DNA of 36,741 nt from Strigomonas culicis (GCA_000482145.1 AUXH01000132.1:1-36741), one strand, 5' to 3'. Counted from the stretch's first letter, positions 8,494 to 18,380 are shown. The notes: generated by a model not told the origin, from the sequence alone. Translations and numbers: made by a program.

Positions 8494-11400
8494 TCACAGA
8501 GAAGGGAGGGAGACAATGGGTACGCCGGCTGCGATCGGCTGCCCCGCCGGCCCTGGCAGCGGCGTCGTCTGCGCCTTGTCGAGCAGGTCCGCGATGAACT
8601 TGCGCTCGTCGTGCCGCAGCCGCATCACCGCGCTGGCGTCCAGGAAGAGACCGACCACGCGCGGCTCGATGAACTCCAGTGGGTGCTTCTTCATGAGCCT
8701 GTAAAGCGTCTTCTTCGCGTTCTCGCGCGACACGGGGTTGGCGAGCGCGAAGATGTGGTCCGCGATCTGCTTGGACACGCCCGCCTTGCCGAAGCCCTCG
8801 TAGTCTGCGTAGGCGTTGCGGGCGACGGTGTTCGTGAGGGCGGTGCGCCGCGAGAGCGAGACGACCTTGTTCAGTTTGAGGTGCGCGAAGGAGACCGCGT
8901 ACGGGATGCCCTCCGCGCTCGTGTACGCGCTCGTGTTGTTGATGATGTTGTAGCCCTCCGCGCGCATCGTGTCGGCGCCCAGCTTGGAGCGGCATGCGAA
9001 GCCGTTGCAGAGCATCCCGGTGCAGCGCACCGTCAGCGTCGACGCGAAGCGCGCGAGGGCGGTGAGCCGCTGGTGCAGCCCGGGGACCCCCATCATCATG
9101 GCGAAGCCGCACTCCGTCGTGGCGGCCATGCTCACGACGATCATCGCCTCCTGCAGCGCGTTGAGGTCGCCGACGCAGTCCATTGTGTAGGACTGGCTCG
9201 CCGGCTTGTACCCGCGCGCGGCGGACAGCAGCGCCGGCGACGAGAGGTTGCCCTTCTTCAGCCGCTGCAGGTCGCTCGCCTTCGCCATCCCCTCGTTCGT
9301 GTTCATGTTCGTCACCATGTAGGTCGACTCCACCGGCGCGGCGGCGTTGTCGTCGCGCTGCAGGGGCCCGTCCATGCGGGTCACGGAGCTGGGGAACACC
9401 GCCGCCACCGCGTAGGCCGTGTTCAACGTCGGGGACCTGTTCGGCCCCGTCGGCACGCCGCCGGGCGCGACCTGGAGCGAGAGCGCGTCCTGCCGCGAGT
9501 GCACGTTCAGCTCCTCCGCGTCGCCGTCACTGGAGCTGCTGTCGTCGTCGTCGCTGATCGTGTCATCGAAGACGATGTCCGGCGGCGCCGGCTGCTCCAG
9601 GATGCACGCGACGGAGCGCGTCCAGAGCGGGCTGCACTGGAGCACCTCGCAGCCCTCGGGCGACTGCGCGAGGACGGCCGCGAAGTGCCGCGGGATGAAG
9701 TTGGCGCCCGAGATGGCGCTCTCCGTCAGGAGCGGGACGGCGGTGTGGCTGCGGTGGCCGCTGCCCCAGCTGCGGCTGAGTAGCGTACCGCTCAGCGACA
9801 GCGAATGGTTCGGCATGCGGAAGGAGTTGGGCGCCACGATACTGGCGTTGCTGACGCACGGCGTCTCGCCGGTCTGCCCCTGCCGCAGCGCCAGCGCGTA
9901 CCGCGCGGACTCGCCCGCCTCCCACATGCGCAGCTCGTGCGAGATCCAGCCGTAGCGGTAGAGGAAGAGGAACCCCTTCTGGCGGCCGGCGATGCAGTAA
10001 AGCAGCTGCTCCAGCCGCAGCTTCTTCGCGTTCTTCACAATGGCGTCGCTCTCCATGACGACGGTCGGGCACAGCTCGATGAGGCAGTCCAGCGCCTCAT
10101 CGGACGACATGCACACGCTCAGCAGGATCTTGAAGGCGCTCTCGACGACGTTGAAGAAGGAGTCGTTGAGGGCCTGCACGAGCGTCTCGATGCCCCACCG
10201 CAGCGACGTCGACAGGTCGCGCCACATGGCCCGCTTGAGGTGCGTCGCCGCGCAGAGCCGGATCGCGTTCGACGCGTTCGACAGCGCCGCGCGGAAGGTG
10301 TGGCGAAGGTCCTCGCAGACGCCGAAGTTGGGCACGGCGCCGATGTAGAGGTACTGCAGGATCTGGTTGCAGACGTCGAAGAGCGTGTCCTTCTCACCCG
10401 GCATCATCACCCGCACACCGCGCAGCTTCGCGAAGAGGCTGTCGATCTGCTCGATCAGGTTGTTCTCGCGCATCAGCATGAGGCCCGTCGCGTGCGCGGA
10501 GAGCCCGCCGATGAGCCGCAGCAGCGTCTGGCCGACGCGGCTGTTCACGCAGCCCTTGTGTAGCACGACCGGCGCCGCCCCGCGCACCTCCTTCAGCACG
10601 CGCGACACGGCGCTCAGGAAGTCCGTGCTCTTGATGATCATCGCGCCCTCCTGCGTGCGCAGCAGCAAGTCGAACAGCGCGAGGCCGAACGTGCACATGT
10701 TGCGCGTCGCCTCCTCCGGCCGCAGCGTGCTGAAGGGGCGAATGTAGAAGATCTTCTTGTTGTCGTGCGGTGTGTAGAAGCCGATGAGCACGCGCAGCAG
10801 CGCCTTGGACTCGCGCAGGCGGCGCATGTTGCGCAGCGGCCCCTGAACGAGCACCAGCAGCAGGTCGAAGCTCCACGCCTGCCAGTTGGCCGGGCTCGAC
10901 AGCACCTTCGTGTCGGCCACCGCGGTCGCGAACATGCCGTCGTCCATGTCGAGCGACGCGCCGGTGCTGTTCACGAGCGACGAGGCCTGCATGTTGCTCG
11001 TGTTGCCCCACGCGGTGCCCTCCATGTTGTTGTCGCGCGTCGCAGAGTTCTGCTTGAAGACGTGGAAGAGCTGCGAGGTCAGCGCCGCGACAAAGGTGGT
11101 GCCGGAGGAGGCGAGCTGGCCGACGCACACGTTCACCGACTCGTGCACGCTTCGCACGGTCGCGCGCGGCAGGGTCGTGTCCATGAGCACGACAAAGTCC
11201 TGTAGCATCAGCGCCGTCGCGCGCATCGCGATGGGGTTCGCCCCCATCGTCTGCACGGCGGCCACGAGGGCGAGCGGGAGGCCGTGGTGCAGCAGCGTGA
11301 TGAGCACGCGGCTCAGCAGCGGGTCCATCGCATAGTAGCCGAGCGCCTTGGTGGTCGGGATGAGGTCGTCCTCGAAGTCGTCGTCGCTGCTGGAGCCGGC

Positions 11401-12879
11401 ATCCTTGTCGCGCGGCGCGGTCATCGACGTGGGCGACGCGATGTCGGCCGCGATGTTGGACGGGTTGTTGTACATGCTGCTGGACCCGAGGAGCTCAGCC
11501 GCCTCCTCCTCCGCCGCGGCGGCGACCGCGCGGCGCCGCTTCTCCTCCTCGATGCCAACCCATGCGTCCATGAGCGTGAGGCCGCGGTGCGGCGCGAGGC
11601 GCGTGAGCAGCTTGTTGAAGAGCGTGATGATCACCATGCGGCGGTCGATGTCGCCGGGGAGGTGCAGCACGTCGATCAGGGAGCGCAGCGAGGTCGTCTC
11701 GGAGGCGACCCACAGGTTGCCGACCCACGACATCATCACCGCCACGATGGCCTCCTTCGCGTTGTTGAGCACGACCAGATAGTCCGGCGTCATGGGCGTG
11801 TAGGTGTCGAGGAAGGGCGCGAAGAGCACATTGATGTCCGTCAGCCGCATGTACTCGCGCGTCTTCTTCTCGTTGAAGAGCGCGAGCACGGTGTCGATGA
11901 TATCCCTCATCTCCTTGGTGGACACGAAGCCCTTCGCGATGCAGGCCTGAAGGAGGATCACGTGCAGGTTGGCGGCCATCGCCGGCCCCGGGATGCGGCG
12001 CAGCGCAAGGAGCGCGACGACGACCGCCATGCTGCGCCACTTGGGCGGCACGTTGTCCATCGGCGTCACGTTGTTCAGCAGCGCGGCGATGCGGTAGAGC
12101 CATCCGAAGGGGAAGCGCGGGTACGCCTTGGAGTCCGTGTTCATGAGGGTCAGCATGCGGTCGCAGACGTTCAGGAAGAGCTCCACCTCGCTGTTCAGCT
12201 CGCGGTCGCCACAGAGGCCGACCCAGCGCACCGCCATCGAGTTCTCCGTGAAGCTGCGCGCAAAGTCGACGTCGCCGAGGCACAGCAAGATCATCTTGAG
12301 GCCCAGCAGGCGGTACAGCCGGCTAACGGAAGCGACCGCGCGAGCAGCGATCTTCGCCACCCGCACCGGCTCCAGCAGCTGGATAACCGTCTCGTGCTTA
12401 TAGTACCACTTGTCGCACAGCAGGCAGATGTCGTTCATCCGGTCCGCGCGCAGCACTGTGTCGCGCGGCACGGTTAAGTCCGTCGACATGAACGACGGCG
12501 CGTTAGAGGCCAGTGACGACTGCATCAGGTTCAAGGTGCTGTCGCGGCGCCCAGTCAGCACAGGGGGGGCCGGCGCCTCCTCCCCGTCCTTCTTCACATT
12601 GTTGTCGATGTCATCGATGTCCTGCAGCGCGTTGCCCATCATGCGGGTGAAGAAGGACTGCACGGAGGCCACGTACTCCGTCCAGGCCACCCGCACGCGC
12701 TGCTGCGCCTCGCGCGTGGCGGCAGAGACCTCCGGGTCCTCCGCCTCCCCCAGCGCGGGCACCAGCTCCAGCTCCACCACCACCTTGTAACGCGCATAGG
12801 CCTTGTTAAAGTCCCGCACATCGATGAGATGCTGCTGGAGCACTTCTAAGTTCTCTGCAGACACGTTCGCCGTCGCCAT
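8494..12879 (-). CDS. AVO3: Rictor/AVO3 homolog, TOR complex 2 subunit
   Basis: The 1461-residue protein is the scaffold subunit that defines TORC2, a kinase complex controlling cytoskeleton, polarity and cell division. The body is mostly predicted alpha-helical repeat, as in Rictor (LYRLLGLKMILLCLG near 190; long Leu-rich helices throughout). Two landmarks support the family. Around residue 966, GFLFLYRYGWISHEL is followed by RMWEAGESARYALAL, matching the Rictor middle domain pattern of Gly-x-Leu, Trp and a following Tyr. Then come IPRHFAAVLAQSPEGCEVLQ and, from about 1238, a helix pair (LNALQEAMIVVSMAATTECG, then STLTVRCTGMLCNGF) that fits the conserved Rictor V domain. Low-complexity inserts occur at about 450-500 and 1100-1140 (DDTISDDDDSSSSDGDAEE, acidic). 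The C-terminus keeps a helical domain. It is shorter than human Rictor. The assignment is from memory of family patterns, without an alignment. Confidence 0.8.
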   Translation of the reverse strand: MATANVSAENLEVLQQHLIDVRDFNKAYARYKVVVELELVPALGEAEDPEVSAATREAQQRVRVAWTEYVASVQSFFTRMMGNALQDIDDIDNNVKKDGEEAPAPPVLTGRRDSTLNLMQSSLASNAPSFMSTDLTVPRDTVLRADRMNDICLLCDKWYYKHETVIQLLEPVRVAKIAARAVASVSRLYRLLGLKMILLCLGDVDFARSFTENSMAVRWVGLCGDRELNSEVELFLNVCDRMLTLMNTDSKAYPRFPFGWLYRIAALLNNVTPMDNVPPKWRSMAVVVALLALRRIPGPAMAANLHVILLQACIAKGFVSTKEMRDIIDTVLALFNEKKTREYMRLTDINVLFAPFLDTYTPMTPDYLVVLNNAKEAIVAVMMSWVGNLWVASETTSLRSLIDVLHLPGDIDRRMVIITLFNKLLTRLAPHRGLTLMDAWVGIEEEKRRRAVAAAAEEEAAELLGSSSMYNNPSNIAADIASPTSMTAPRDKDAGSSSDDDFEDDLIPTTKALGYYAMDPLLSRVLITLLHHGLPLALVAAVQTMGANPIAMRATALMLQDFVVLMDTTLPRATVRSVHESVNVCVGQLASSGTTFVAALTSQLFHVFKQNSATRDNNMEGTAWGNTSNMQASSLVNSTGASLDMDDGMFATAVADTKVLSSPANWQAWSFDLLLVLVQGPLRNMRRLRESKALLRVLIGFYTPHDNKKIFYIRPFSTLRPEEATRNMCTFGLALFDLLLRTQEGAMIIKSTDFLSAVSRVLKEVRGAAPVVLHKGCVNSRVGQTLLRLIGGLSAHATGLMLMRENNLIEQIDSLFAKLRGVRVMMPGEKDTLFDVCNQILQYLYIGAVPNFGVCEDLRHTFRAALSNASNAIRLCAATHLKRAMWRDLSTSLRWGIETLVQALNDSFFNVVESAFKILLSVCMSSDEALDCLIELCPTVVMESDAIVKNAKKLRLEQLLYCIAGRQKGFLFLYRYGWISHELRMWEAGESARYALALRQGQTGETPCVSNASIVAPNSFRMPNHSLSLSGTLLSRSWGSGHRSHTAVPLLTESAISGANFIPRHFAAVLAQSPEGCEVLQCSPLWTRSVACILEQPAPPDIVFDDTISDDDDSSSSDGDAEELNVHSRQDALSLQVAPGGVPTGPNRSPTLNTAYAVAAVFPSSVTRMDGPLQRDDNAAAPVESTYMVTNMNTNEGMAKASDLQRLKKGNLSSPALLSAARGYKPASQSYTMDCVGDLNALQEAMIVVSMAATTECGFAMMMGVPGLHQRLTALARFASTLTVRCTGMLCNGFACRSKLGADTMRAEGYNIINNTSAYTSAEGIPYAVSFAHLKLNKVVSLSRRTALTNTVARNAYADYEGFGKAGVSKQIADHIFALANPVSRENAKKTLYRLMKKHPLEFIEPRVVGLFLDASAVMRLRHDERKFIADLLDKAQTTPLPGPAGQPIAAGVPIVSLPSL

Positions 12880-13420
12880 TACGATATGGAGAGAGAATGT
12901 GAGCTAGCTTCCCTCCCTCTGTATGTTTGGGTGTATATCGGTTGTCACGTGTACACAGAGCGGAAAGGACCAAAAAAAAAAAAGACAAAAGGATAACAAT
13001 GAATTATAGCTTTTTTTTTTGAAGTATAAGATGTGTACAACTATGATTTTCACTACTTTGGGAGAGGTAAAAGAGAAAAGAGAGAGTGTATTATATTCAG
13101 AGTGCAAAAAAGGGGGAAAAAACATAGGAGAAAGCGACGATGACGCATGTCTCCAATCAAACCAAGAGCAAAAGAGAGATAGGGGCTATGGCGGTTGTGT
13201 ATATACAAGAGATGCGAGAAGGAGAAGACGATAACAAAGGGAAGAAAAAAGGTACATCAATACAGGTTTGGCCACCAGCGACAAGGGGACACTCTAGTAA
13301 GTACTGTCCCCTCCGCCAAGCGTCCGCTCACAATTGTTTGATTCTGGTCCTTTTTTTCTTTATTTTTTTTTTTGATTGTCTGTTCGATTGCTTCTTACAC
13401 CTGTCAAATGGGTTTTGCCC
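12880..13420. other. Intergenic region upstream of Rictor
   Basis: A 541-base AT-rich spacer. A plus-strand A-run at about 12971-12984 is the best sense-strand pyrimidine tract for Rictor. Plus-strand frames here (for example at 13140) continue antisense into the next gene and are not credible. No RNA gene is evident. Confidence 0.45.
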
Positions 13421-14332
13421 TCACTTCTTGAGCGACATTGTAGGGACTATCGTCAGGTCCAGGCCACCGCCGGCGCCCGGCTTGATGCTCCGCTTTGGCG
13501 CGCTATTCTTTCCCTTCGGCACGTGCGTCATCTGGATGGGCGCCGCGGCAGGGACGGAGGCAGGGATGGGAGCGGGGACGGGGGGCGCGCGCCGCACGAT
13601 GCTGCCCCGCACAGTGCTGCCCCGCACCACCGCCGCCGGGCTCGTGCTGCGCTGCGAGGCAACGTTCGAGGCGCGCGACGCCGCGCGGTCGGGGCCGGCG
13701 GCGGACGTGACGGTGAGGTCCAGCGCCCCCGCCGCGCGCGGCGGCGTCTGGCCGCCGAGGCGGCCGCCCGGCACGAGCGAGCTCGTCTTCGTCTTGGAGC
13801 TGTTCGCGGCCGACCGCGGGAAGCCGGCGGGCGCGCTTGCGACGGAGCGCACGGAGCCCTCCATGAAGGAGCTGTTGCGGGACGCGTTGAGCGACCGCGC
13901 GAAGACGGACAGGTTGTGCCCCTCGATGCGCTCGCGCCGATACTCCTGCGTCTTGGCCGCGCTGTCCCACGAGCGGTGCGGCCGGGTGAGGTACTCCAGG
14001 CATGCCTCCACCGGGAGATCGTCGAGGAAGGAGGAGAACTTGACGTCGCCCGCCGCGCGCTTGCCGTGGTTCGCCGTGCTGCTGGACATGACGGAGGCGC
14101 TCTCGGCCCCCGAGGGGGAGTTGGGGCGGTGCGCGGACAGCCCGGCTGCCCCCGCGACGGGCACGGGCGCGGCAGTGGCGGTGGGCACGAGGCGCGGCGG
14201 CGCGGCGCCGTCTGCCGCTGCCTCCCGGTGCGAGTTCTGTAGGGCGGCGAGGGACTGCTTCGTGAGTGTAGTCGGTCGCACCGCCGCGGCCTCCGTCTTC
14301 TTGGACGTCGTCTTGAGCTTGAGCTGCTGCAT
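13421..14332 (-). CDS. Unknown low-complexity protein with duplicated LDLT motif
   Basis: The 303-residue protein starts MQQLKLKTTSKKTEAAAV. One compact segment at about 97-160 looks ordered: VKFSSFLDDLPVEACLEYL, TRPHRSWDSAAKTQEYRRE, then ARSLNASRNSSF. The rest is Ala/Ser/Pro/Arg-rich and probably disordered, with RGSTVRGSIVRR as a short internal repeat. The motif LDLT plus a hydrophobic residue occurs twice, as GALDLTVTS at about 203 and GGLDLTIVP at about 289, the second almost at the C-terminus (MSLKK end). Such paired short motifs in disordered chains are often docking sites, but that is inference. No family was recognised. It lies between Rictor and the RPGRIP1L-like gene. Confidence 0.7.
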   Translation of the reverse strand: MQQLKLKTTSKKTEAAAVRPTTLTKQSLAALQNSHREAAADGAAPPRLVPTATAAPVPVAGAAGLSAHRPNSPSGAESASVMSSSTANHGKRAAGDVKFSSFLDDLPVEACLEYLTRPHRSWDSAAKTQEYRRERIEGHNLSVFARSLNASRNSSFMEGSVRSVASAPAGFPRSAANSSKTKTSSLVPGGRLGGQTPPRAAGALDLTVTSAAGPDRAASRASNVASQRSTSPAAVVRGSTVRGSIVRRAPPVPAPIPASVPAAAPIQMTHVPKGKNSAPKRSIKPGAGGGLDLTIVPTMSLKK

Positions 14333-14356
14333 CTATGGCCTATTCTAGTAGAGACG

Positions 14357-14372
14357 CTAAGGGGGGGGGGGG
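14357..14372 (-). promoter_or_regulatory. Predicted trans-splice acceptor with poly-C tract
   Basis: On the minus strand a run of 12 C (14372-14361) followed by TT leads to the first AG at 14358-14357, 24 bases before the start of the gene at 13421-14332. A pure C-tract is unusual, because the other tracts in this window are T-dominated. Confidence 0.4.
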
Positions 14373-14630
14373 CACGCACAAGCGCTCTGAGAAGTAATAC
14401 GCCGAATCTAAAAAAAAAAGAAGAATGCAATGTAACCGCACCCAAAGAGCTGTCAAGAGGAAGAGATGAGCAAAGAGTAGAAAGGGTATAGAATGGTTAC
14501 TCAAATAATAATAGGAGTGGAGGACAAACAAAGAAAGGGGAAAAAAAAAGAGTTATTCACATTTTTATTTTTCCGTTCGCCACAGTATTGATGTGTGTAT
14601 ACAAAGTCTATAGAGATAATTGTTTATTAA

Positions 14631-14647
14631 TATATATATATATATAT
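14631..14647. repeat. (TA)8 microsatellite
   Basis: Eight TA units plus one T. It lies just past the stop codon of the RPGRIP1L-like gene, in its probable 3' UTR. Confidence 0.9.
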
Positions 14648-14669
14648 CCAGTAGGTGGGTGCGTGTATG

Positions 14670-17600
14670 CTATCTTCTATCGTGATAGCCCAACCGCTCC
14701 ATCTCGACGCGCATCAGCTCCTCCTCCAACGTGTCGTGCGGCGCGTGCGGCTGGTACGGCAGGGGGGGCGACGCGACCAACGCGCTGTAGTCCGTCCCCG
14801 GCAGCACGCTGGGGCTGCCGCCCGCCGCCGGCGCACGCGCGGCCGCGCGCACAGACTGCTGCCCCAGCGCGGGCGTGGCAGCCGGCAGCGGAGCGTCGTC
14901 GACGCGGATGGTGAGGCGCAGCAGCGCGCCCGGGATGAGCGCGCGGTCGGGGCCGAGCAGCGGTAGCGCGAAGCGGTGCGGCTGGCCGCGCGCCTCCAGC
15001 GCGCCGGCCCACTCGCAGACGGCGAGCGCCCACACGCTGTTCGCCGGCCCGTCCGCGTCGAGGAAGAAGAAGGTGAGCGGCTCGCGCGCCAGCTGCGCCA
15101 GCTGCGACAGCGTGTGCACGGCGAAGGCGTGCTCGCGCGGCGCGTACTCCACGGTGCGCGGGCGGCCGGCCGGGGCCGCCAGCCGCACCTCCCGGTGCAG
15201 CGCCGGCACGGCGAAGTAGCACAACAGCCGCGGCGGCTCCGGCGTCGCGACGGCGGGCAGCTCCAGTCGGAGGAGGTCGAGCACGACGCGGCAGCTCGCC
15301 TCCTGCGGGCTGCGGCCGAGCATGCCGGGGGAGAGGTGGCACAGCGAGTCCGGCGGGGACTGGCCCTGCGGCGGCGTCGCGTCGGCGAGGTCCGTGCCGC
15401 GCGCGGGCGTGTGCGCCGGCGGCTGGCGCGGCGGCGGCGCCGGCGGCCCCGGCCGACTCTGCAAGAGACGCCGCTTCACCGCGTCGGAGTTGTCGCTGGA
15501 GGCGGAGTAGGAGTCCGGCGGCGAGGCGCCCATCGTGTTGGTGTTCGTGGGCACCAGGCGCAAGCCGCTGCGCGCCGCGGGCCGCCGCTCGACGGTCGAG
15601 CTCGAGGAGCTGGTGATCCAGTCCACCACGCTGTGGCGCGCGGCGGCGCGCTGGTCCTTCTTCGCTGCCGCGCGGCGCGGGAGCTGCGGCGGCGGCGGCG
15701 CCACCCCGTCCGTGAAGGCCTCTCTGGCCAGCTGGCGGAACTCGTCCGTCAGCGGCGCGCGCGCGGTCAGCTGGAACTCGAGCGAGGCGAGGTGGCGGCC
15801 GCCGGGCGCGACGAGCTTCACGTGGCCGCGCAGTGTCGGCCGCTCCGCCTCGCGCGACCTCTCATCCACGACGATGTCCAGCAGACTAACGCGGCCCTCC
15901 GCGATGGTCTCGTACATGGTCTGCGCGACGCGCAGGCTGTGCACGTCGCTGCTCGCGGCGCTGCCGCCGCCGCTGGGGCTGCGCTGGTGCTCCTCCTCCT
16001 GCAGCACGGCCTGCACCTCCGCCTCGCGGCGCACCCTGTGAAGTTGCACGAGCAGGTCGCGGGTCTGCAGGTAGTACAGCAGCAGCGCGTCCATCGCGAT
16101 GCGGAACGAGATGGTCGTGTCGAAGAACCCGTTGAGGCCGCGGATGGACGGCGACGTGACGGTCTCGTGTAGCAGGAAGTCCGCCGAGCAGAAGACGGTG
16201 GAGAACAGCTCGGGCACAGGCACATCTGCGGGGACGTCCTGCGCGACCAGCTGCCCGAGGAACAGCTCGAACACGTTTTCGGTGGGCGCGATCGTCTCCA
16301 AGGCCATGCCGGGGTCGACGCTGTACCCCCGCAGCGAGCGCACCTGCGACTCCAGGAAGGCCACGCGGTCCATCTGTTGCTCCAGCAGCCGCTGCCCCGC
16401 GACCTCGCGCCGCTCGAGGGACTGCGTGGCCACCGCCACCTCGCGCTGCTCCGTGTCCCGCCGCCCGGTGAGCGTCTCCAGGCGCGTCCGCATGAGGTCG
16501 TTCGCGAGCCGCGTCTGCTCCAGCTCCGCCGCGAGGCCCGCGTTCGCCTCGTGCAGCTCGCGGATCTGCGCAGCCTTGGTCGTGCGGTCGGGCGGGAGGC
16601 TGACGTCGCACTCCTCGTACACGTCCATGTCCTCCGCCTCCTCCTCCGCGTCCGCGTCGAAGTCGAGCAGGCAGGCGGGGTCCACCTCGGGGCCCTCCGC
16701 ACTCGCGCCTGCCGCGGGGGCCGCCGGCGCCCGGCGCCGCACGCGGAAGCGGCTCTTGACGCCGAATGTGTTGAGCACGTCCTCCTCTGTGAGCCCCTGC
16801 GTGTCCGCCTCGTGCGTCGGCCACACGACGCGCAGCTTCGCGAGCGCCATGGCGCGCTCGTCGCGCACGGCGCGCAGTGCGACCGCGGCCGCGTCGCGCT
16901 GCGCCTTCGCCTCCTCGCACGCCTCGCGACACCGGATGTGGGTCTGCGTGCGCTGCGACACGTCCTTGTAGAGCAGCTGCGCGACCTCCTCCCAGTGCAC
17001 GGCGGCGGCGCGCCAGTCCGCGAGGTCCTGCCGCACCTCCTCGCGCGCGTGCTGCAGCGCGCGGTCCGTGACGACGACGAAGTCGGACATGAGCCGCACA
17101 TGCTCGCGCTCCATCCCGTTGCGCTCCTCCGTCACGCGGTGGATCTGCGCGCGCAGGTCCTCCACGCGGTCGCTCGCGAGCGCGGCCGTCTGCGCCGCGC
17201 GCGCGGCCAGCACGAGCTGCTTGCGCTCGTGGATGAGCTGACTGTTGAGGCCCTTGAGCTCCACCAGGAGGTTCTCGTTCGTGCTCTTCTGCGATGCGTG
17301 GGCGGCCTCCACGAGGGCCAGCTTGGAGCGGAGGCTCATGACCTCGCCCGTCTTGTCGCGCACCTCTGAGAGCAGCGCGCGGACATCCTTGCTGAGCAGG
17401 TCGTTGCTGTCCGCGCCGGCGACCAGCCGACTGCGGAGCTCCGTCACCTGCGCCTCGAGGGAAAAGCGCACCTGCTCCTCCTCGCTGATCCGGCTCTGCA
17501 GCGTGCGCTCAAAGTCGGTGATGGTTCGCTTGGCGGTGTCCAGCTTCTCCACCGCCAGGTCGCGCTCGTGTATGAGGTGGTGCATGTGCTGCGTGTGCTC

Positions 17601-18215
17601 CTCCAGCCGCGACTGCGCGTTGGTCGCGAGCGTGCGCGTGTTGGACAGCTCGTGCTGCAGCGTCTTGATCACCGTCGTGGACTCGTCCAGCTTGCGGCGC
17701 AGGTCCTCGTTCGCGTGGAAGAGGGCGCTCGCGGCCACGTAGTTTTGGATGCTGCCCTCGGCGCCCCACACCATGGCGGGGTCCGGCAGGGTCGACGCGG
17801 GGCCCCACATGGAGGCCTCGTTGATGGCCGCCGCCCGCGCGGCGTCCAGCTGCGCGGCGGGCGCAAGCCGCACGTAGTCCATGTTGACCTCCCGCGGCTC
17901 CGCGGGGAGGGAGCCCGGCAGCGCCGCACCCGCGCCGTCCACAGACGCCTGCGTGACGCTGGCGGAAGGCGGCGGGGGGCTGGGAGAGCTGCCCGCGCGT
18001 TGCCTGCTCTCCGCCGCCAGGCGCGCCCGCACGGAGGAGGGGGCGTAGGTGGTCGAGGATGTGGCACGCCGCTGCGCCACCTTGAGTAGCCGCAGCTCCT
18101 TGTCCTTCTCGTTCAGCGCCTTCTGCAGCTGCCGATAGCGCTCATCCAGGTCGAAGTAAGAGCCCTGCCAGTCGCCGCCGGGGGGGCGGATCGACGCCCG
18201 CGGTCTAGTGGTCAT
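14670..18215 (-). CDS. RPGRIP1L: RPGRIP1L-like coiled-coil and C2 protein of the flagellar transition zone
   Basis: The 1181-residue protein is close in size to metazoan RPGRIP1L. Its order of parts matches the family: an N-terminal DERYRQLQKALNEKDKELRL coil, a long coiled coil (about 150-640), a first C2 domain from about 647, a linker, and a second C2-like domain (about 973-1110). In the first C2 domain, NVFELFLGQL, RGLNGFFDTTISFRI and ALLLYYLQTRDLLVQLHRV resemble the RPGRIP1 pattern of RGL, a Phe strand, and an LQY helix before a beta strand. The region RVSLLDIVVDERS and HLASLEFQLTARAPL continues the domain. The second C2-like domain has RVVLDLLRLELP, LLCYFAVPALHREVRL and LTFFFLDADGPAN. 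RPGRIP1L organises the ciliary gate at the transition zone, and a flagellate would need it. The assignment is by pattern; a divergent basal-body C2 protein is the alternative. Confidence 0.7.
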   Translation of the reverse strand: MTTRPRASIRPPGGDWQGSYFDLDERYRQLQKALNEKDKELRLLKVAQRRATSSTTYAPSSVRARLAAESRQRAGSSPSPPPPSASVTQASVDGAGAALPGSLPAEPREVNMDYVRLAPAAQLDAARAAAINEASMWGPASTLPDPAMVWGAEGSIQNYVAASALFHANEDLRRKLDESTTVIKTLQHELSNTRTLATNAQSRLEEHTQHMHHLIHERDLAVEKLDTAKRTITDFERTLQSRISEEEQVRFSLEAQVTELRSRLVAGADSNDLLSKDVRALLSEVRDKTGEVMSLRSKLALVEAAHASQKSTNENLLVELKGLNSQLIHERKQLVLAARAAQTAALASDRVEDLRAQIHRVTEERNGMEREHVRLMSDFVVVTDRALQHAREEVRQDLADWRAAAVHWEEVAQLLYKDVSQRTQTHIRCREACEEAKAQRDAAAVALRAVRDERAMALAKLRVVWPTHEADTQGLTEEDVLNTFGVKSRFRVRRRAPAAPAAGASAEGPEVDPACLLDFDADAEEEAEDMDVYEECDVSLPPDRTTKAAQIRELHEANAGLAAELEQTRLANDLMRTRLETLTGRRDTEQREVAVATQSLERREVAGQRLLEQQMDRVAFLESQVRSLRGYSVDPGMALETIAPTENVFELFLGQLVAQDVPADVPVPELFSTVFCSADFLLHETVTSPSIRGLNGFFDTTISFRIAMDALLLYYLQTRDLLVQLHRVRREAEVQAVLQEEEHQRSPSGGGSAASSDVHSLRVAQTMYETIAEGRVSLLDIVVDERSREAERPTLRGHVKLVAPGGRHLASLEFQLTARAPLTDEFRQLAREAFTDGVAPPPPQLPRRAAAKKDQRAAARHSVVDWITSSSSSTVERRPAARSGLRLVPTNTNTMGASPPDSYSASSDNSDAVKRRLLQSRPGPPAPPPRQPPAHTPARGTDLADATPPQGQSPPDSLCHLSPGMLGRSPQEASCRVVLDLLRLELPAVATPEPPRLLCYFAVPALHREVRLAAPAGRPRTVEYAPREHAFAVHTLSQLAQLAREPLTFFFLDADGPANSVWALAVCEWAGALEARGQPHRFALPLLGPDRALIPGALLRLTIRVDDAPLPAATPALGQQSVRAAARAPAAGGSPSVLPGTDYSALVASPPLPYQPHAPHDTLEEELMRVEMERLGYHDRR

Positions 18216-18218
18216 AGT

Positions 18219-18240
18219 CTAAAAAAAAAAGAGGAGAATT
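18219..18240 (-). promoter_or_regulatory. Predicted trans-splice acceptor of the RPGRIP1L-like gene
   Basis: A T/C tract (18240-18221) ends in an AG at 18220-18219, only three bases before the ATG. The 5' UTR would be almost entirely spliced leader. Confidence 0.55.
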
Positions 18241-18363
18241 CTATATCACTTCTAAGAATAGTGTGTACTAGCGAGAGAAAGGGAGCGGAGAAGGAAAGAA
18301 AAAAAGAGTATCGCTTCTTTGTGGAAGCAAGGCGCTCAGCGGGGGATGACTAAGTATGCGTAC

Positions 18364-18380
18364 ATGTATGTATGTATGTA
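18364..18380. repeat. (ATGT)4 microsatellite
   Basis: Four tetranucleotide units flanked by variants (TATC, TGTG). It lies in the probable 3' UTR of the PPR gene. Confidence 0.8.

Larger units (their letters stand above)
14333..14669. other. Intergenic region between RPGRIP1L-like gene and LDLT-motif gene
   Basis: A 337-base spacer carrying the poly-C tract near 14361 and a TA microsatellite at about 14631-14647. No coding frame or RNA gene is supported. Confidence 0.5.
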
